Counted from the stretch's first letter, positions 1 through 9,395 are shown. The stretch: DNA of 64,000 nucleotides from Pseudomonas syringae (GCF_023278085.1 NZ_CP066265.1:1084501-1148500); one strand, 5' to 3'. Notes: generated from the sequence alone by a model not told the origin. Translations and numbers: made by a program.

Positions 1-960
1 GTTTGCGTCGCGTGCGCCTTCGCCGAGCAAGCCGTGAGCGAACGAGAAGTCAGCCACTTTGCGCTGGGTTTCGGGCAACTGTTTGCTGGTGGCGAACTCA
101 AGCGCTTCCTTGGGGGTGGCGAACAGTCTGGTGGTGTCGAGTTGCGCCTGGAAACCGGCAAGATCGGTGCCCGATGCCTTGGCCATGTGCTCAAGTGCAG
201 CCTTGCTCTGGGCGTTTTTGGCGTTCATCAGCGCAACTGTTTCAAACCATGCGCCGGTCAGGGCTTTGCCCAGTGCCGGGTTGTCTTTCAGGGTCTGGGT
301 GTTGACGACCATCATGTCCATGATTTCGCCAGGGATCTGACTGGAATTGAAGACTTCGGTGACGCCGGGTTTGGCTTTGATGTCCGACAGCATCGGGTTC
401 CAGGTGGTCACCGCCTGCACGTCATCGGTATTGAAGGCGGCCGAGATATCGGCGTCCGAGGTGTTGACGACCTTGAGGTCTTTTTCGCTGAGTTTGACGC
501 TGTCCAGCGCTCGGGCCAGCAGGTAATGAGACACCGACAGCTCGACCAGATTGACGTCCATGCCCTTGAGGTCGGCGACTTTCTTGCCTTCGCCCTTGAT
601 AACCACGCCGTCGTTGCCGTTGGAAAAGTCGCTGACGATCAGCGCGGTGCTTTCCACACCGCCTGCGGCTGGAATGGTCAAGGCGTCCATGTTGGTCATG
701 GTGCAGCCATCGAACTGGCCGGCGGTGTACTGGTTGATGGATTCGACGTAATCATTGAGCTGAGTGACATCGATTTTGATGCCGTACTTTTTCGCCCATT
801 TGTCGACGATGCCCTGGCTGCCTGCGTATTCCCACGGCATCCAGCCTGCGTAAATGGTCCAGCAGACGTTGAAATGATCTTTCTGGGCGGCATTCGCCGA
901 GAGGCTCAACGCAGCCAGCAGGCCTGCGGTGAGCAGACCGAAGAGACGAGACTTTTGCAT
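1..960 (-). CDS. ABC transporter periplasmic binding protein of the urea carboxylase region (5' part)
   Basis: The gene enters from the left edge and its 3' end is outside the window; 320 codons are visible without a stop. Residues 1-24 form a Sec signal peptide (MQKSRLFGLL..., likely cut after SANA). The mature part has the NMT1/SsuA-like solute-binding fold, with stretches such as VCWTIYAGWMPWEYAGSQG and TTWNPMLSD. This matches the binding-protein family found beside urea carboxylase genes. The guanidine-I riboswitch directly upstream suggests the ligand is guanidine or a close relative such as carboxyguanidine or urea, taken up for the guanidine carboxylase pathway; that assignment is inference. 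Permease, ATPase and carboxylase genes would be expected to the left of the window. Confidence 0.85.
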   Translation of the reverse strand, partial: MQKSRLFGLLTAGLLAALSLSANAAQKDHFNVCWTIYAGWMPWEYAGSQGIVDKWAKKYGIKIDVTQLNDYVESINQYTAGQFDGCTMTNMDALTIPAAGGVESTALIVSDFSNGNDGVVIKGEGKKVADLKGMDVNLVELSVSHYLLARALDSVKLSEKDLKVVNTSDADISAAFNTDDVQAVTTWNPMLSDIKAKPGVTEVFNSSQIPGEIMDMMVVNTQTLKDNPALGKALTGAWFETVALMNAKNAQSKAALEHMAKASGTDLAGFQAQLDTTRLFATPKEALEFATSKQLPETQRKVADFSFAHGLLGEGARDAN

Positions 961-1021
961 GTTGAGAAATCTCCAGTAGTGAAAAAAGGCGGCCAGGAGC
1001 AACGTGACACCACTGGTGTCC

Positions 1022-1118
1022 CTGTCTCCCGGGCTTTTGTCCCGCCGTGTAACCTCTACTGGAGGTCGCCAACTCTCGGACCAGCCACTTGCCTGTCGGC
1101 AAGCCGGAACCCTAGTCG
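1022..1118 (-). promoter_or_regulatory. guanidine-I riboswitch (ykkC-yxkD class)
   Basis: Read on the minus strand, the segment carries the hallmark blocks of this class in order: CTAGGGTTCCG, then CTGGTCCGAGAG, then ACACGGCGGGACAAAAGCC continuing into CGGGAGA. The class binds guanidinium and turns on guanidine carboxylase and export genes. It lies 62 bases upstream of the binding-protein start codon. A GGCCGCC followed by six T (982-994) may pair with the GGCGG of the aptamer to form a terminator when no ligand is bound. Confidence 0.93.
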
Positions 1119-1125
1119 GCTATTG

Positions 1126-1532
1126 CAAATTGTGGTGCCGCGAACCTGTGTTGACTCCTGCACATCCGCTATCAAGCGAGAGTTGTGCCAACTCGCTGGA
1201 AGTATCGGTCTTAAGGGGCCGCTGCCAAAAGCGAACGCTCTATGAACCCGGAATTGCCTTGTGCTGGTGCGGCGTCGCACCGCGATGAAGCGTGAGCGCG
1301 TTTACTGATGAGAAATGTTTTGTAGCATGTTTGTATAAAACTGAAACAGTCCCGTGCGGCATGGTTTCGCAGCCTTTTCTTGCCATATCGCCATTATCGG
1401 TTGCCCTTGTCAGTAGGGGTGGACAGGGCACTAGAAGGGCATTTCGCTGTCTGATCCTTCGTCCGCCAACCGCTTTGGCGGACGCCGACCAGCGTCGCTG
1501 GTTTGTGCCCAATCGCGGTCCAGGAGGCCGCT
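1126..1532. other. non-coding gap between the riboswitch leader and the lipoprotein gene
   Basis: No convincing gene. It should hold the minus-strand promoter for the riboswitch transcript and the plus-strand promoter of the lipoprotein gene. A perfect 9-bp inverted repeat GTCCGCCAA/TTGGCGGAC at 1461-1483 could form a hairpin about 50 bases before the lipoprotein start codon. Confidence 0.5.
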
Positions 1533-1988
1533 ATGTATCGAAGACCCTTGCTTGTCACGTTGCTGACCCTTTTTCTTGCTGGTTGCTACGGAGGCCCTGG
1601 TTATTACGAATCCGATGTGTACACGCAGCCGACGACAGTCGTTGGTGGCGCTTATGCGTATGACAATGGCTACCGCTCTACCTACTATCAGGAGCGGCGC
1701 ATCTATGTAGCGCCTCAACCGCGCTATTACAGCCAACCCCGCTATTACGCCCCGGCCCCGCGTTACTACGCGCCGCCGCCAGTACCCCGTTACTACCAGC
1801 CAGGACGCCCACCAGGCTATGGCTGGAGGAATGATGGCTTTCGTGGCAATGGCGGTTTCGGGCGTAACGACGGCTTCCGCGGAGACCGTGGCAACCGCGG
1901 TTGGGACGACCATGGCGGACGCAGCGGGCGAGATGGCCGCGATCACGGAAGAGGCGGGCGCGGCGACGGCCGTGGCGGGCACCGGTAA
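1533..1988 (+). CDS. small Tyr/Pro- and Gly/Arg-rich lipoprotein
   Basis: 151 residues. The start follows an AGGAGG ribosome site by six bases. The N-terminus MYRRPLLVTLLTLFLAGC is a signal peptide ending in a lipobox (LAGC), so the protein should be lipid-anchored and exported. The middle has about five repeats of the type RYY(A/S)PxP, and the last 50 residues are mostly Gly, Arg, Asp and His (NDGFRGN, GRDGRDHGRGGRG). The composition suggests an unstructured surface or periplasmic protein. I do not recognise a family with a known role. Confidence 0.75.
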   Translation: MYRRPLLVTLLTLFLAGCYGGPGYYESDVYTQPTTVVGGAYAYDNGYRSTYYQERRIYVAPQPRYYSQPRYYAPAPRYYAPPPVPRYYQPGRPPGYGWRNDGFRGNGGFGRNDGFRGDRGNRGWDDHGGRSGRDGRDHGRGGRGDGRGGHR

Positions 1989-1999
1989 CACCCACTATC

Positions 2000-2027
2000 G
2001 TGCCGACGCTCCGCGTCGGCACGCCTT
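2000..2027 (+). terminator. hairpin terminator after the lipoprotein gene
   Basis: Perfect 10-bp stem GTGCCGACGC/GCGTCGGCAC with a three-base TCC loop, followed by GCCTTTCT. It lies 11 bases after the stop codon. The T tract is short, so it may be inefficient. Its core, GACGC-TCC-GCGTC, is the same palindrome as in the dispersed repeats near 27.0 and 43.8 kb. Confidence 0.6.
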
Positions 2028-2131
2028 TCTGGAGGCTCTGCGTCCGATCTTGAATGCGCATAGCGCTACCGGCATTGACTTTGCTGCCCGGCTTTCCTAG
2101 TGTCCGCGCATTGTTTTTACCGGATGTAACC

Positions 2132-2824
2132 ATGACTAGCGATGACCGCATCAAGCTTGAGCCCAGCTGGAAAGAAGCCCTGCGTGACGAATTCGAACAG
2201 CCCTACATGGCTCAATTGCGCGAGTTTTTGCGTCAGGAGCACGCGGCTGGCAAGGAAATCTATCCGCCGGGACCGCTTATCTTCAACGCGCTCAATTCCA
2301 CGCCGCTGAATAACGTCAAGGTGGTCATCCTCGGTCAGGACCCGTATCACGGCCCGAATCAGGCGCACGGCCTGTGCTTTTCCGTGCAGCCGGGCGTGCC
2401 GACGCCACCGTCGCTGGTCAACATCTATAAAGAGTTGAAGCGCGATCTGAACATCGACATTCCCAATCATGGTTGCCTGCAATCCTGGGCGGATCAGGGC
2501 GTTCTTCTGCTCAACACCACCCTGACCGTCGAGCGCGCCAACGCTGCGTCGCATGCGGGCAAAGGCTGGCAGCACTTCACCGACCGCATCATTCAGGTGG
2601 TCAGCGAGCATCAGCCGCATCTGGTGTTTCTGTTGTGGGGCGCTCATGCGCAGAGCAAGCAGAAACTGGTCGACGCGACCAAGCACCTGGTGCTGACTTC
2701 TGTCCACCCATCGCCGTTGTCGGCCTATAAGGGCTTTTTGGGCAATGGCCATTTCGGGCGGACCAACAAGTACCTTGAGCAGAACGGCATCGCACCGATC
2801 GACTGGCGACTGCCCGCTCTCTGA
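2132..2824 (+). CDS. ung: uracil-DNA glycosylase
   Basis: 230 residues, full length for family 1 UDG. It removes uracil from DNA in base-excision repair. The water-activating motif [13 protein letters not shown] is at about residues 65-77 (catalytic Asp in GQDPYH), and the uracil-binding and minor-groove loop [13 protein letters not shown] is near residue 192. ATG at 2132 is chosen because homology begins there; an in-frame extension upstream is possible but is not typical of the family. Confidence 0.97.
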   Translation: MTSDDRIKLEPSWKEALRDEFEQPYMAQLREFLRQEHAAGKEIYPPGPLIFNALNSTPLNNVKVVILGQDPYHGPNQAHGLCFSVQPGVPTPPSLVNIYKELKRDLNIDIPNHGCLQSWADQGVLLLNTTLTVERANAASHAGKGWQHFTDRIIQVVSEHQPHLVFLLWGAHAQSKQKLVDATKHLVLTSVHPSPLSAYKGFLGNGHFGRTNKYLEQNGIAPIDWRLPAL

Positions 2825-2848
2825 CTGAAGGGCTTCTGATTGACCTGC

Positions 2849-3883
2849 TCAGTCAGCGAACCGTCTGTTCCAGCGTCGGTACAGCGGCTCGGCGAGAAAC
2901 AGCACAAACAACAAGCGCATGACCTGCATGGCCGTCACCAGTGGCACCGAGAGTTGCAGCACCTCGGCGGTCAGGCTCATCTCGGCAATGCCACCGGGCA
3001 TCATGCCCAGCGTCAGCGAGCGCAAGTCCAGTTGGGTGAGGGCACTGAGGCCCAGCGCCGCCAGTGCGGCGATCAACATGGTCAGCGCGGTGCCCAGCAG
3101 CGTGCGCGCCAGAAACGAGGGCGCTCGCCTGAAGAACTCCCGATTGAAATGACAGCCCAGTCCGCTGCCGATCAGCAATTGACCGAGCTGACTGGCGCCA
3201 TTGGGCAAACCGATCCGCAGATCCCAGGCCACACTCACCACGGCACTGAGCAGCAACGGGCCGAATAGCCACGGGTTAGGCTGTTTGAGGCGTTGCCACA
3301 GCCAGGCCAGTGCGGCACCGACCGGCAGCAGAAAAGCCAGCCAGCGCCAGTCCACCACCGTGGCGTGCAGCGCAGGTGCACCATCCCCCAACAGGTACTT
3401 GAAGATCGCCGGCACGCAGAGCACCACTGTCAGTACCCGAAGACTCTGCGCCGCCGCCACACTGCTGAGCCTGGCACCGTTGCGTGCGCCTAGGTTGACC
3501 ATTTCCCCGGAACCGCCCGGCATGCTGGAGAAAAACGCCGTAGGGCGATCTTCCCCTGTGCGCAGCATCAGCCAGACGCCCACCAGGCACGACAGGCTGG
3601 TGACCAGCGCGCCGATGAAAATCAGGCCGAAATGCGCCAGCACTTGCTCGATGACCACCGGGGTGAAGTGCAGGCCGATACCGATGCCGATGATCAACTG
3701 ACCGCATTTGCGACCACCGGGAATCTGCGCCAGTTGCCAAGGCGTCAGGCAGCGCACCAGGATGATCGCCAGCAAAGAACCGACCATCCACGGCAACGGC
3801 CAGCCGACCTGACTGGCGAGGTAACCGCCGAGCAGGCCGACCAGCGGCGTCGCCCACCAGTGGCGCAGCGTGGGCTCAGCCAT
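2849..3883 (-). CDS. AbrB-family integral membrane protein
   Basis: 344 residues, about ten hydrophobic segments in two homologous halves, matching the AbrB (ammonia monooxygenase-like) membrane family PF05145. The conserved glycine-rich stretches GGRKCGQLIIGIGIG and MMPGGIAEMSLTAEVL are present. The biochemical role of the family is not settled. The start codon overlaps the end of tctA by 8 bases, so it is translated from the tctCBA transcript and probably has a transport-related role linked to tricarboxylates. Confidence 0.85.
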   Translation of the reverse strand: MAEPTLRHWWATPLVGLLGGYLASQVGWPLPWMVGSLLAIILVRCLTPWQLAQIPGGRKCGQLIIGIGIGLHFTPVVIEQVLAHFGLIFIGALVTSLSCLVGVWLMLRTGEDRPTAFFSSMPGGSGEMVNLGARNGARLSSVAAAQSLRVLTVVLCVPAIFKYLLGDGAPALHATVVDWRWLAFLLPVGAALAWLWQRLKQPNPWLFGPLLLSAVVSVAWDLRIGLPNGASQLGQLLIGSGLGCHFNREFFRRAPSFLARTLLGTALTMLIAALAALGLSALTQLDLRSLTLGMMPGGIAEMSLTAEVLQLSVPLVTAMQVMRLLFVLFLAEPLYRRWNRRFAD

Positions 3884-5390
3884 GAATCGCGGCAGCTCGC
3901 TGCTTCGCGCGTTTACGCCAGATCCGGAGCAGCGGAAACAGCAGCATGAACACGGTCACCACCCAGACCCCGAGCGTGATGGGGCTGGACCAGAGAATGC
4001 CCAGTTCACCGTTGGAGATCGACAGGGCGCGGCGCAGATTCTGTTCCATCAGGCCGCCGAGGATGAACCCGAGCAGGATCGGCGACAACGGGAAGTCCAG
4101 CTTGCGCAGGATGTAACCGAAGATACCGATGCCGACCATCAGGAATAGGTCGAAGGTGGTGGCATGCACCGCATACACGCCAATCCCGGTGATGATCGCG
4201 ATCACTGGCACCAGTGCCCAGTTCGGCACCGCAAGGATGCGGGTGAAGATGCGGATCATCGGGATATTGAGGATCACCAGCATGATGTTGGCGATGAACA
4301 ACGACGCGATCAGGCCCCAGACAATGTCCGGTTGTTGCTGAAACAGCATCGGGCCGGGCGTGATGTTGTACAACGACAACGCGCCGATCATCACTGCCGT
4401 AGTGCCAGAGCCGGGAACGCCCAGCGTCAGCATCGGCACCAGCGCGCCGCAGGCCGTTGCGCCGATGGCGGTTTCCGGTGCTGCCAGGCCGCGCATGTCA
4501 CCCTGACCGAACTTGCCGCTGGCCCCGGCGATGCGTTTTTCGGTCATGTAGGCAACCGCGCTGGCCAGCGTCGCACCGGCACCCGGCAGCACGCCGAGTA
4601 TGAAACCCAGCAGCCCGCAGCGAATGTTGACCACGAACACCGAAGCGGCTTCCTTGAAGTTGAACATCATCCTTCCGGTCGCTTTGACCGCTTCCTGACC
4701 GCGATGGGTTTTCTCCAGCAACAACAGAATCTCGCTGATCGAAAACAGCCCCAGGACCAGTACCACGAACTGAATGCCATCGGTCAGGTGGATGTTATCG
4801 CCGGTAAAGCGGTAAACGCCGCTGTTGGCATCGATACCCACTGCGGACAGAAACAGGCCGATCAACGCTGCAATAAACGTTTTCAGTGGTCTGTCGCCCG
4901 CCATGCCGCCCAGACAGACAATCGCAAACACCATCAGCACGAAGTATTCCGCCGGTCCGAAGGCAATTGCCCATTTGGCGAGCAAGGGCGCGAACAGCAC
5001 CATGCCGCAGGTGGCAATGAACGCACCGATGAACGAACTCCATGCCGACAACGATAAAGCAACCCCGGCCAGGCCCTGGCGCGCCATCGGATAGCCGTCC
5101 AGTGTGGTCATGACTGTCGAGGCTTCGCCGGGGATGTTGAGCAGGATCGAGCTGATACGACCGCCGTATTCACAGCCCAGGTACACAGCCGCCAACAGAA
5201 TCAGTGCCGATTCAGGTGGCAGGCCCAAGGCAAACGCAATCGGGATCAACAGCGCCACGCCGTTGATCGGCCCCAACCCCGGCAGCAGGCCGACGACGGT
5301 GCCGATCAGCGTGCCGGACAGCGCGGTAATCAGGTTGTACGGGGTGAGGGCGACGCCGAAGCCCTGGCCCAGATAGCCGAAAGTATCCAT
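3876..5390 (-). CDS. tctA: tripartite tricarboxylate transporter, large membrane subunit TctA
   Basis: 504 residues, the usual TctA length, with about a dozen membrane segments. Family signatures include LPGLGPINGVALLIP near residue 40 and the second copy GVPGSGTTAVMIGAL near residue 325. With TctB and the periplasmic binder TctC it imports citrate-type tricarboxylates using the ion gradient. ATG 5390 is preferred over an upstream in-frame ATG because it begins at the conserved MDTFGYLGQGFG and lies one base after the tctB stop. Confidence 0.95.
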   Translation of the reverse strand: MDTFGYLGQGFGVALTPYNLITALSGTLIGTVVGLLPGLGPINGVALLIPIAFALGLPPESALILLAAVYLGCEYGGRISSILLNIPGEASTVMTTLDGYPMARQGLAGVALSLSAWSSFIGAFIATCGMVLFAPLLAKWAIAFGPAEYFVLMVFAIVCLGGMAGDRPLKTFIAALIGLFLSAVGIDANSGVYRFTGDNIHLTDGIQFVVLVLGLFSISEILLLLEKTHRGQEAVKATGRMMFNFKEAASVFVVNIRCGLLGFILGVLPGAGATLASAVAYMTEKRIAGASGKFGQGDMRGLAAPETAIGATACGALVPMLTLGVPGSGTTAVMIGALSLYNITPGPMLFQQQPDIVWGLIASLFIANIMLVILNIPMIRIFTRILAVPNWALVPVIAIITGIGVYAVHATTFDLFLMVGIGIFGYILRKLDFPLSPILLGFILGGLMEQNLRRALSISNGELGILWSSPITLGVWVVTVFMLLFPLLRIWRKRAKQRAAAIHG

Positions 5391-5391
5391 G

Positions 5392-5850
5392 TCAGTTCTC
5401 CAGAACGCTGAGCAGGCCCAAAGGCAAAGGGACATCCATGGCCTTGTCGAACAGCAGGTACAGGCCGACGCTCATCAGAATGACCACCACAATGCTGGGC
5501 AGCCAGCGCCCGCCGTACAGGCGCGCCATGGGGATGCCGATCAGGATGCTGCTGAGAATGAAGCCCAGCGGTTCGAAGAGTCCGGCAAAGATCAGCAGCA
5601 ATACGATGCACGCGCCGATCTTGATCAGGGTCGGGCGATCCAGCGCGGGCTCTTCTTCGGTGTGGACGATGGCTGCAGGTCGAATCAGCAGGTACAGCAG
5701 ACCTGCACTCATCAGCCCGAGCATCAGCAACGGAAAGGCGCGAGGGCCGACCGGTTCATAGGAGAAAGGGGCCTGATAAGGCCAGGCCATGAGGGCCAGG
5801 CCTGCGCATGCCAGCAACAGAATGGCAGCGAAAATGCGTTGTATGACCAT
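5392..5850 (-). CDS. tctB: tripartite tricarboxylate transporter, small membrane subunit TctB
   Basis: 152 residues with four hydrophobic segments (about 5-23, 40-58, 78-104, 116-134), typical of TctB. It partners TctA in the inner membrane. The family region around GPRAFPLLMLGLM is clear. Gene order tctC-tctB-tctA, all on the minus strand. Confidence 0.93.
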   Translation of the reverse strand: MVIQRIFAAILLLACAGLALMAWPYQAPFSYEPVGPRAFPLLMLGLMSAGLLYLLIRPAAIVHTEEEPALDRPTLIKIGACIVLLLIFAGLFEPLGFILSSILIGIPMARLYGGRWLPSIVVVILMSVGLYLLFDKAMDVPLPLGLLSVLEN

Positions 5851-5912
5851 GAGAAGCTCCTGCGTCGCGCCCGTCTGACAGGCGCAACCGAAAGTCAGTC
5901 AATTGCGTTCAA

Positions 5913-6890
5913 TTACTGAATCAGGCCAAATTCCCTGGCCATCATTTTGTAGTCGGCGACCTGTTTCTTGACGTAGGTGTCCAGTTCCGCGCCGGTCATG
6001 GCAAACGGGAACAGCTCGCGCTGATCACGCAGTCTGGCGAAGTCTTCCGAGGCCAGAATCTTGTCGAACGAGGCTTTCCACCAGTTGAAGTCTTCGTCGC
6101 TGACCTTTGGCCCCAGATAGAAACCGCGCACCACCGGCCAGACGATGTCGTAGCCCTGTTCCTTGGCGGTCGGGATGTTTTTCATTTCCGGCTCGTCGAT
6201 GCGCTTGTCGGCAAACACCGCGAGCAGGCGCATGTCACCGCTCAGGATGTGCGGCATCGAGTCGGAAATATCGGTGCTGCCCACCTGAATGTGGCCGCCG
6301 AGCAGTGCGGTGGCGATCTCGCCGCCACCTTCCAGTGCGACATAGCGCAGGGCGCGTGGATTGATGCCTGCGGCCTTGGCGATCAGCGCGGTCTGCATCC
6401 AGTCCTGGCTGCCCACCGTACCGCCTGAGCCGATCACGACTTTGCTCGGATCGGCCTTCAACGCCTGGACCAGATCGTCGAGGTTCTTGTACGGCGAGTC
6501 GCTTTTCACGGCAATGGCCCCGTAGCTGGTGCCAACTGCAGCGAGCCAGCGCACTGCGTTTTCGTCGAAGCGGCCGAACTTGCCTTGCGCCAGATTGAGC
6601 AGCGAGCCGCTCGACCACGCGACCAGCGTGCCTGCATCAGCCGGACGCTGGGCGACCACTGCGTTATACGCCACAGCGCCGACGCCTCCAGGCATGTAGG
6701 TCACGCGCATCGGCGTGGTCAGAATCTTCTCGTTGATCAGCGCGCTCTGAATCAGCTTGCAGGTCAGGTCGAATCCGCCGCCTGGCGACGCCGGCGCAAT
6801 GCACTCTGGGCGTCTGGGCTCCGCGAGCAACTGGCTGGCGAGCAGCATGCATCCAGCGGTTGTCGCGATCTGACGCAGGGAAAATGTCAT
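5913..6890 (-). CDS. tctC: tricarboxylate-binding periplasmic protein TctC
   Basis: 325 residues. An N-terminal signal peptide (MTFSLRQIATTAGCMLLASQ) is followed by the Bug/TctC fold: ECIAPASPGGGFDLTC for ligand contact, and VIGSGGTVGSQDW. It captures the tricarboxylate in the periplasm and delivers it to TctAB. The gene is first in the operon and divergent from tctD. In P. aeruginosa an OpdH porin gene precedes tctC (from memory); here no porin gene is present. Confidence 0.95.
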   Translation of the reverse strand: MTFSLRQIATTAGCMLLASQLLAEPRRPECIAPASPGGGFDLTCKLIQSALINEKILTTPMRVTYMPGGVGAVAYNAVVAQRPADAGTLVAWSSGSLLNLAQGKFGRFDENAVRWLAAVGTSYGAIAVKSDSPYKNLDDLVQALKADPSKVVIGSGGTVGSQDWMQTALIAKAAGINPRALRYVALEGGGEIATALLGGHIQVGSTDISDSMPHILSGDMRLLAVFADKRIDEPEMKNIPTAKEQGYDIVWPVVRGFYLGPKVSDEDFNWWKASFDKILASEDFARLRDQRELFPFAMTGAELDTYVKKQVADYKMMAREFGLIQ

Positions 6891-7346
6891 GTTCGGTCTC
6901 CAGTTTTGTTGTTTTTGGCTGAGAGAGGTTTTGGATCAGCGCGCTGCTCGATAAGCGCTTTTGTCAGACGCACGACAAAACGCTGTTCGCTGACAACGGG
7001 CTGTCATCAGTACAGAGGTGTGTACGGGCGCATTGAGGAGGGTGCAGCGATCCGCCTGGGACAGACGGTCAAGAAACGAGCAAGCCTGGTATGGCGTGGA
7101 CATGGGTGACTCCGTTTACCGATTTATTGTTTTTATTTTCAGACGCATCCGGGCGCCTGTTCTACGTACCGCTTGAAAGCGGTCGTTTCGCGATGCTAGA
7201 TGACCAACCTTTCGCAAACCTTTCAGTTGCCTGTCAGTTGACCGATAAGAGGTATCTAGTGGTTTCTGCACTTCACAGGCGACGGCCGGCCTGTAAACTC
7301 CTCTGCCACAAGCCCCTATAACAACAGTGTCAATCAGGAGACGGCG
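6891..7346. other. divergent tctC/tctD regulatory region
   Basis: 456 bases with no credible gene. It must hold the promoters of tctCBA and tctDE and the TctD binding sites. An inverted repeat TTTTGTC/GACAAAA with an 8-base spacer lies at 6959-6980, about 70 bases upstream of tctC, and is the most visible dyad. No remnant of an OprD-type porin was seen. Confidence 0.55.
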
Positions 7347-8018
7347 ATGCGTGTTCTTCTTGTGGAAGATCATCTGCAATTGGCTGAAAGTGTCGCGCAG
7401 GCTCTCAAAAGCGCGGGTTTGACCGTTGATGTACTGCATGATGGCGTGGCCGCCGACCTGGCGTTGAGCAGCGAGGAATATGCCGTCGCGATTCTCGATG
7501 TCGGCCTGCCGCGCATGGACGGCTTCGAGGTACTGGCGCGTTTGCGAGCGCGCAGCAAGAACCTGCCAGTGCTGATGCTGACCGCGCGCAGCGACGTCAA
7601 GGATCGCGTTCATGGCCTGAATCTGGGGGCAGACGATTATCTGGCCAAGCCGTTCGAACTGTCGGAGCTGGAAGCCAGGGTCAAGGCATTGCTGCGTCGC
7701 AGCGTGCTGGGCGGCGAACGGCAGCAGTGCTGCGGAGTGCTGACCTATGACCTGGACACACGGCGTTTCACACTGGGCGAAGAGTTGCTGGCGCTGACGT
7801 CACGCGAGCAGGCTGTGCTGGAAGCGCTGATCGCCCGGCCTGGCAGGGTGATGAGCAAGGAGCAGCTGGCGGCGCAGGTGTTCGGACTTGATGAAGAAGC
7901 CAGCCCCGACGCCATCGAGATCTACGTCCATCGCCTGCGCAAGAAGCTCGACGGGCATGCCGTGGCCATTGTCACCTTTCGTGGTCTGGGGTATCTGCTT
8001 GAAAGCCGCGATGATTAA
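7347..8018 (+). CDS. tctD: OmpR-family response regulator TctD
   Basis: 223 residues. The receiver domain (1-115) has the acidic pocket VEDH, the phospho-acceptor Asp in AILDVGLPRMDG (about residue 51), and the conserved Lys in AKPFEL. A winged helix follows (about 125-220). It regulates the divergent tctCBA operon in answer to TctE. The stop overlaps the tctE start. Confidence 0.93.
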   Translation: MRVLLVEDHLQLAESVAQALKSAGLTVDVLHDGVAADLALSSEEYAVAILDVGLPRMDGFEVLARLRARSKNLPVLMLTARSDVKDRVHGLNLGADDYLAKPFELSELEARVKALLRRSVLGGERQQCCGVLTYDLDTRRFTLGEELLALTSREQAVLEALIARPGRVMSKEQLAAQVFGLDEEASPDAIEIYVHRLRKKLDGHAVAIVTFRGLGYLLESRDD

Positions 8019-9393
8019 CGACAGCCTGCGCTGGCGACTGCTGTGGAATCTGGCATTGCTATTGGTGGTGCTGATGCTGGCCAGCGGCATGAGTGCGTAC
8101 TGGAATGGTCGTGAAGTGGCCGACACGGCCTATGACCGCACCTTGCTGGCGTCGGCCCGGACCATTGCGGCCGGGTTGACCCAGCGTGACGGGACGCTGA
8201 GCGCCGACATTCCCTACGTGGCGCTCGACACCTTCGCCTATGACAGCGAGGGGCGCATCTATTACCAGGTCAATGACATTCATCAGAAGCTGATTTCCGG
8301 CTACGAAAACCTGCCGTCACCGCCCCCCGGCACCTTGCGCACCGATGACTATCCGGCGCTGGCCAAATTCTACAACGGGACCTATCAGGGCCAGGACGTG
8401 CGGGTGGTCAGCCTGCTCAAGCCGGTGACCGACCCTGGCATGAACGGTACTGCCGAAATTCGCGTGGCAGAAACCCAGGAGGCGCGCAAAGGCATGGCGC
8501 GCAGCCTGATGGCCGACACCTTGTTGCGTCTGGGCATGTTGGGCGGTGGCGCGTTGCTGCTGGTCTGGTTCACGGTCAGCGCGGCGTTGCGCCCGCTGGA
8601 GCGATTGCGCACGTCGGTTGAAGAACGCCAGCCGGATGACCTTCGCGCGTTGCCGATGGTCGAGGTGCAGCATGAACTGCGTCCATTAGTGGGTGCGCTG
8701 AACCACTTCACCGAACGGCTGCGCCTGCAGTTCGAGCGTCAGGCGCAGTTCATCGCTGATGCGGCCCACGAGTTGCGCACGCCGTTGGCGGCGCTCAAGG
8801 CGCGAGTCGAGCTGGGATTGCGTGAGCGCGACCCGCAACGCTGGCGAGAAACACTGGAGTCGGCAGCGCTGGGCACTGATCGACTGACGCAACTGGCCAA
8901 TCAGTTGCTGTCGCTGGCGCGCATCGAAAACGGCGCGCGGGCCATTGCCGAGGGCGGCGCGCAGCAGCTGGACCTCAGTCAATTGGCCAGAGAGCTGGGC
9001 ATGGCCATGGCGCCGCTGGCTCATTCGCGCGGCGTTGCGCTGGCGCTGGAAGCGGATGAACCGGTCTGGCTGCGTGGCGAGCCGACCTTGTTGAACGAGT
9101 TGCTGAGCAATCTTGTCGATAACGCGCTGGCGCACACGCCGCCGGGAGGCAATGTGGTGCTGCGCGTGTACGCGCCCGGAGTGCTTGAGGTGGAAGACGA
9201 TGGCCAGGGTATTCCGCTAGAAGAGCGGGAAAGGGTTTTCGAACGCTTCTACCGTCGCAGTCAGCAGGGCAGTGGAGCAGGGCTCGGCCTGGCGATCGTG
9301 GGAGAGATCTGCCGCGCACATCTGGCCAGAATCACGCTGCATGACGGTGCCGAGCGGGGGCTTAAAGTGCGAGTCAGTTTTACGATGTCCTGA
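8011..9393 (+). CDS. tctE: sensor histidine kinase TctE
   Basis: 460 residues. Two membrane segments (about 13-35 and 170-190) flank a periplasmic sensor region of the 2CSK_N type. A linker and HisKA domain follow, with phospho-acceptor His in DAAHELRTPLAALKARVELG, then the ATPase boxes NLVDNALAHTPPGG, DDGQGIP and GAGLGLAIV. It senses tricarboxylates and phosphorylates TctD. ATG 8011 overlaps the last eight bases of tctD, giving translational coupling; a longer reading frame begins inside tctD but has no family support. Confidence 0.93.
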   Translation: MINDSLRWRLLWNLALLLVVLMLASGMSAYWNGREVADTAYDRTLLASARTIAAGLTQRDGTLSADIPYVALDTFAYDSEGRIYYQVNDIHQKLISGYENLPSPPPGTLRTDDYPALAKFYNGTYQGQDVRVVSLLKPVTDPGMNGTAEIRVAETQEARKGMARSLMADTLLRLGMLGGGALLLVWFTVSAALRPLERLRTSVEERQPDDLRALPMVEVQHELRPLVGALNHFTERLRLQFERQAQFIADAAHELRTPLAALKARVELGLRERDPQRWRETLESAALGTDRLTQLANQLLSLARIENGARAIAEGGAQQLDLSQLARELGMAMAPLAHSRGVALALEADEPVWLRGEPTLLNELLSNLVDNALAHTPPGGNVVLRVYAPGVLEVEDDGQGIPLEERERVFERFYRRSQQGSGAGLGLAIVGEICRAHLARITLHDGAERGLKVRVSFTMS

Positions 9394-9395
9394 GC

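Noticed and set aside
34..1245. Long plus-strand open frame over the left end
   Set aside because: It is antisense to the binding-protein gene and the riboswitch, has no family match and is a high-GC codon shadow.
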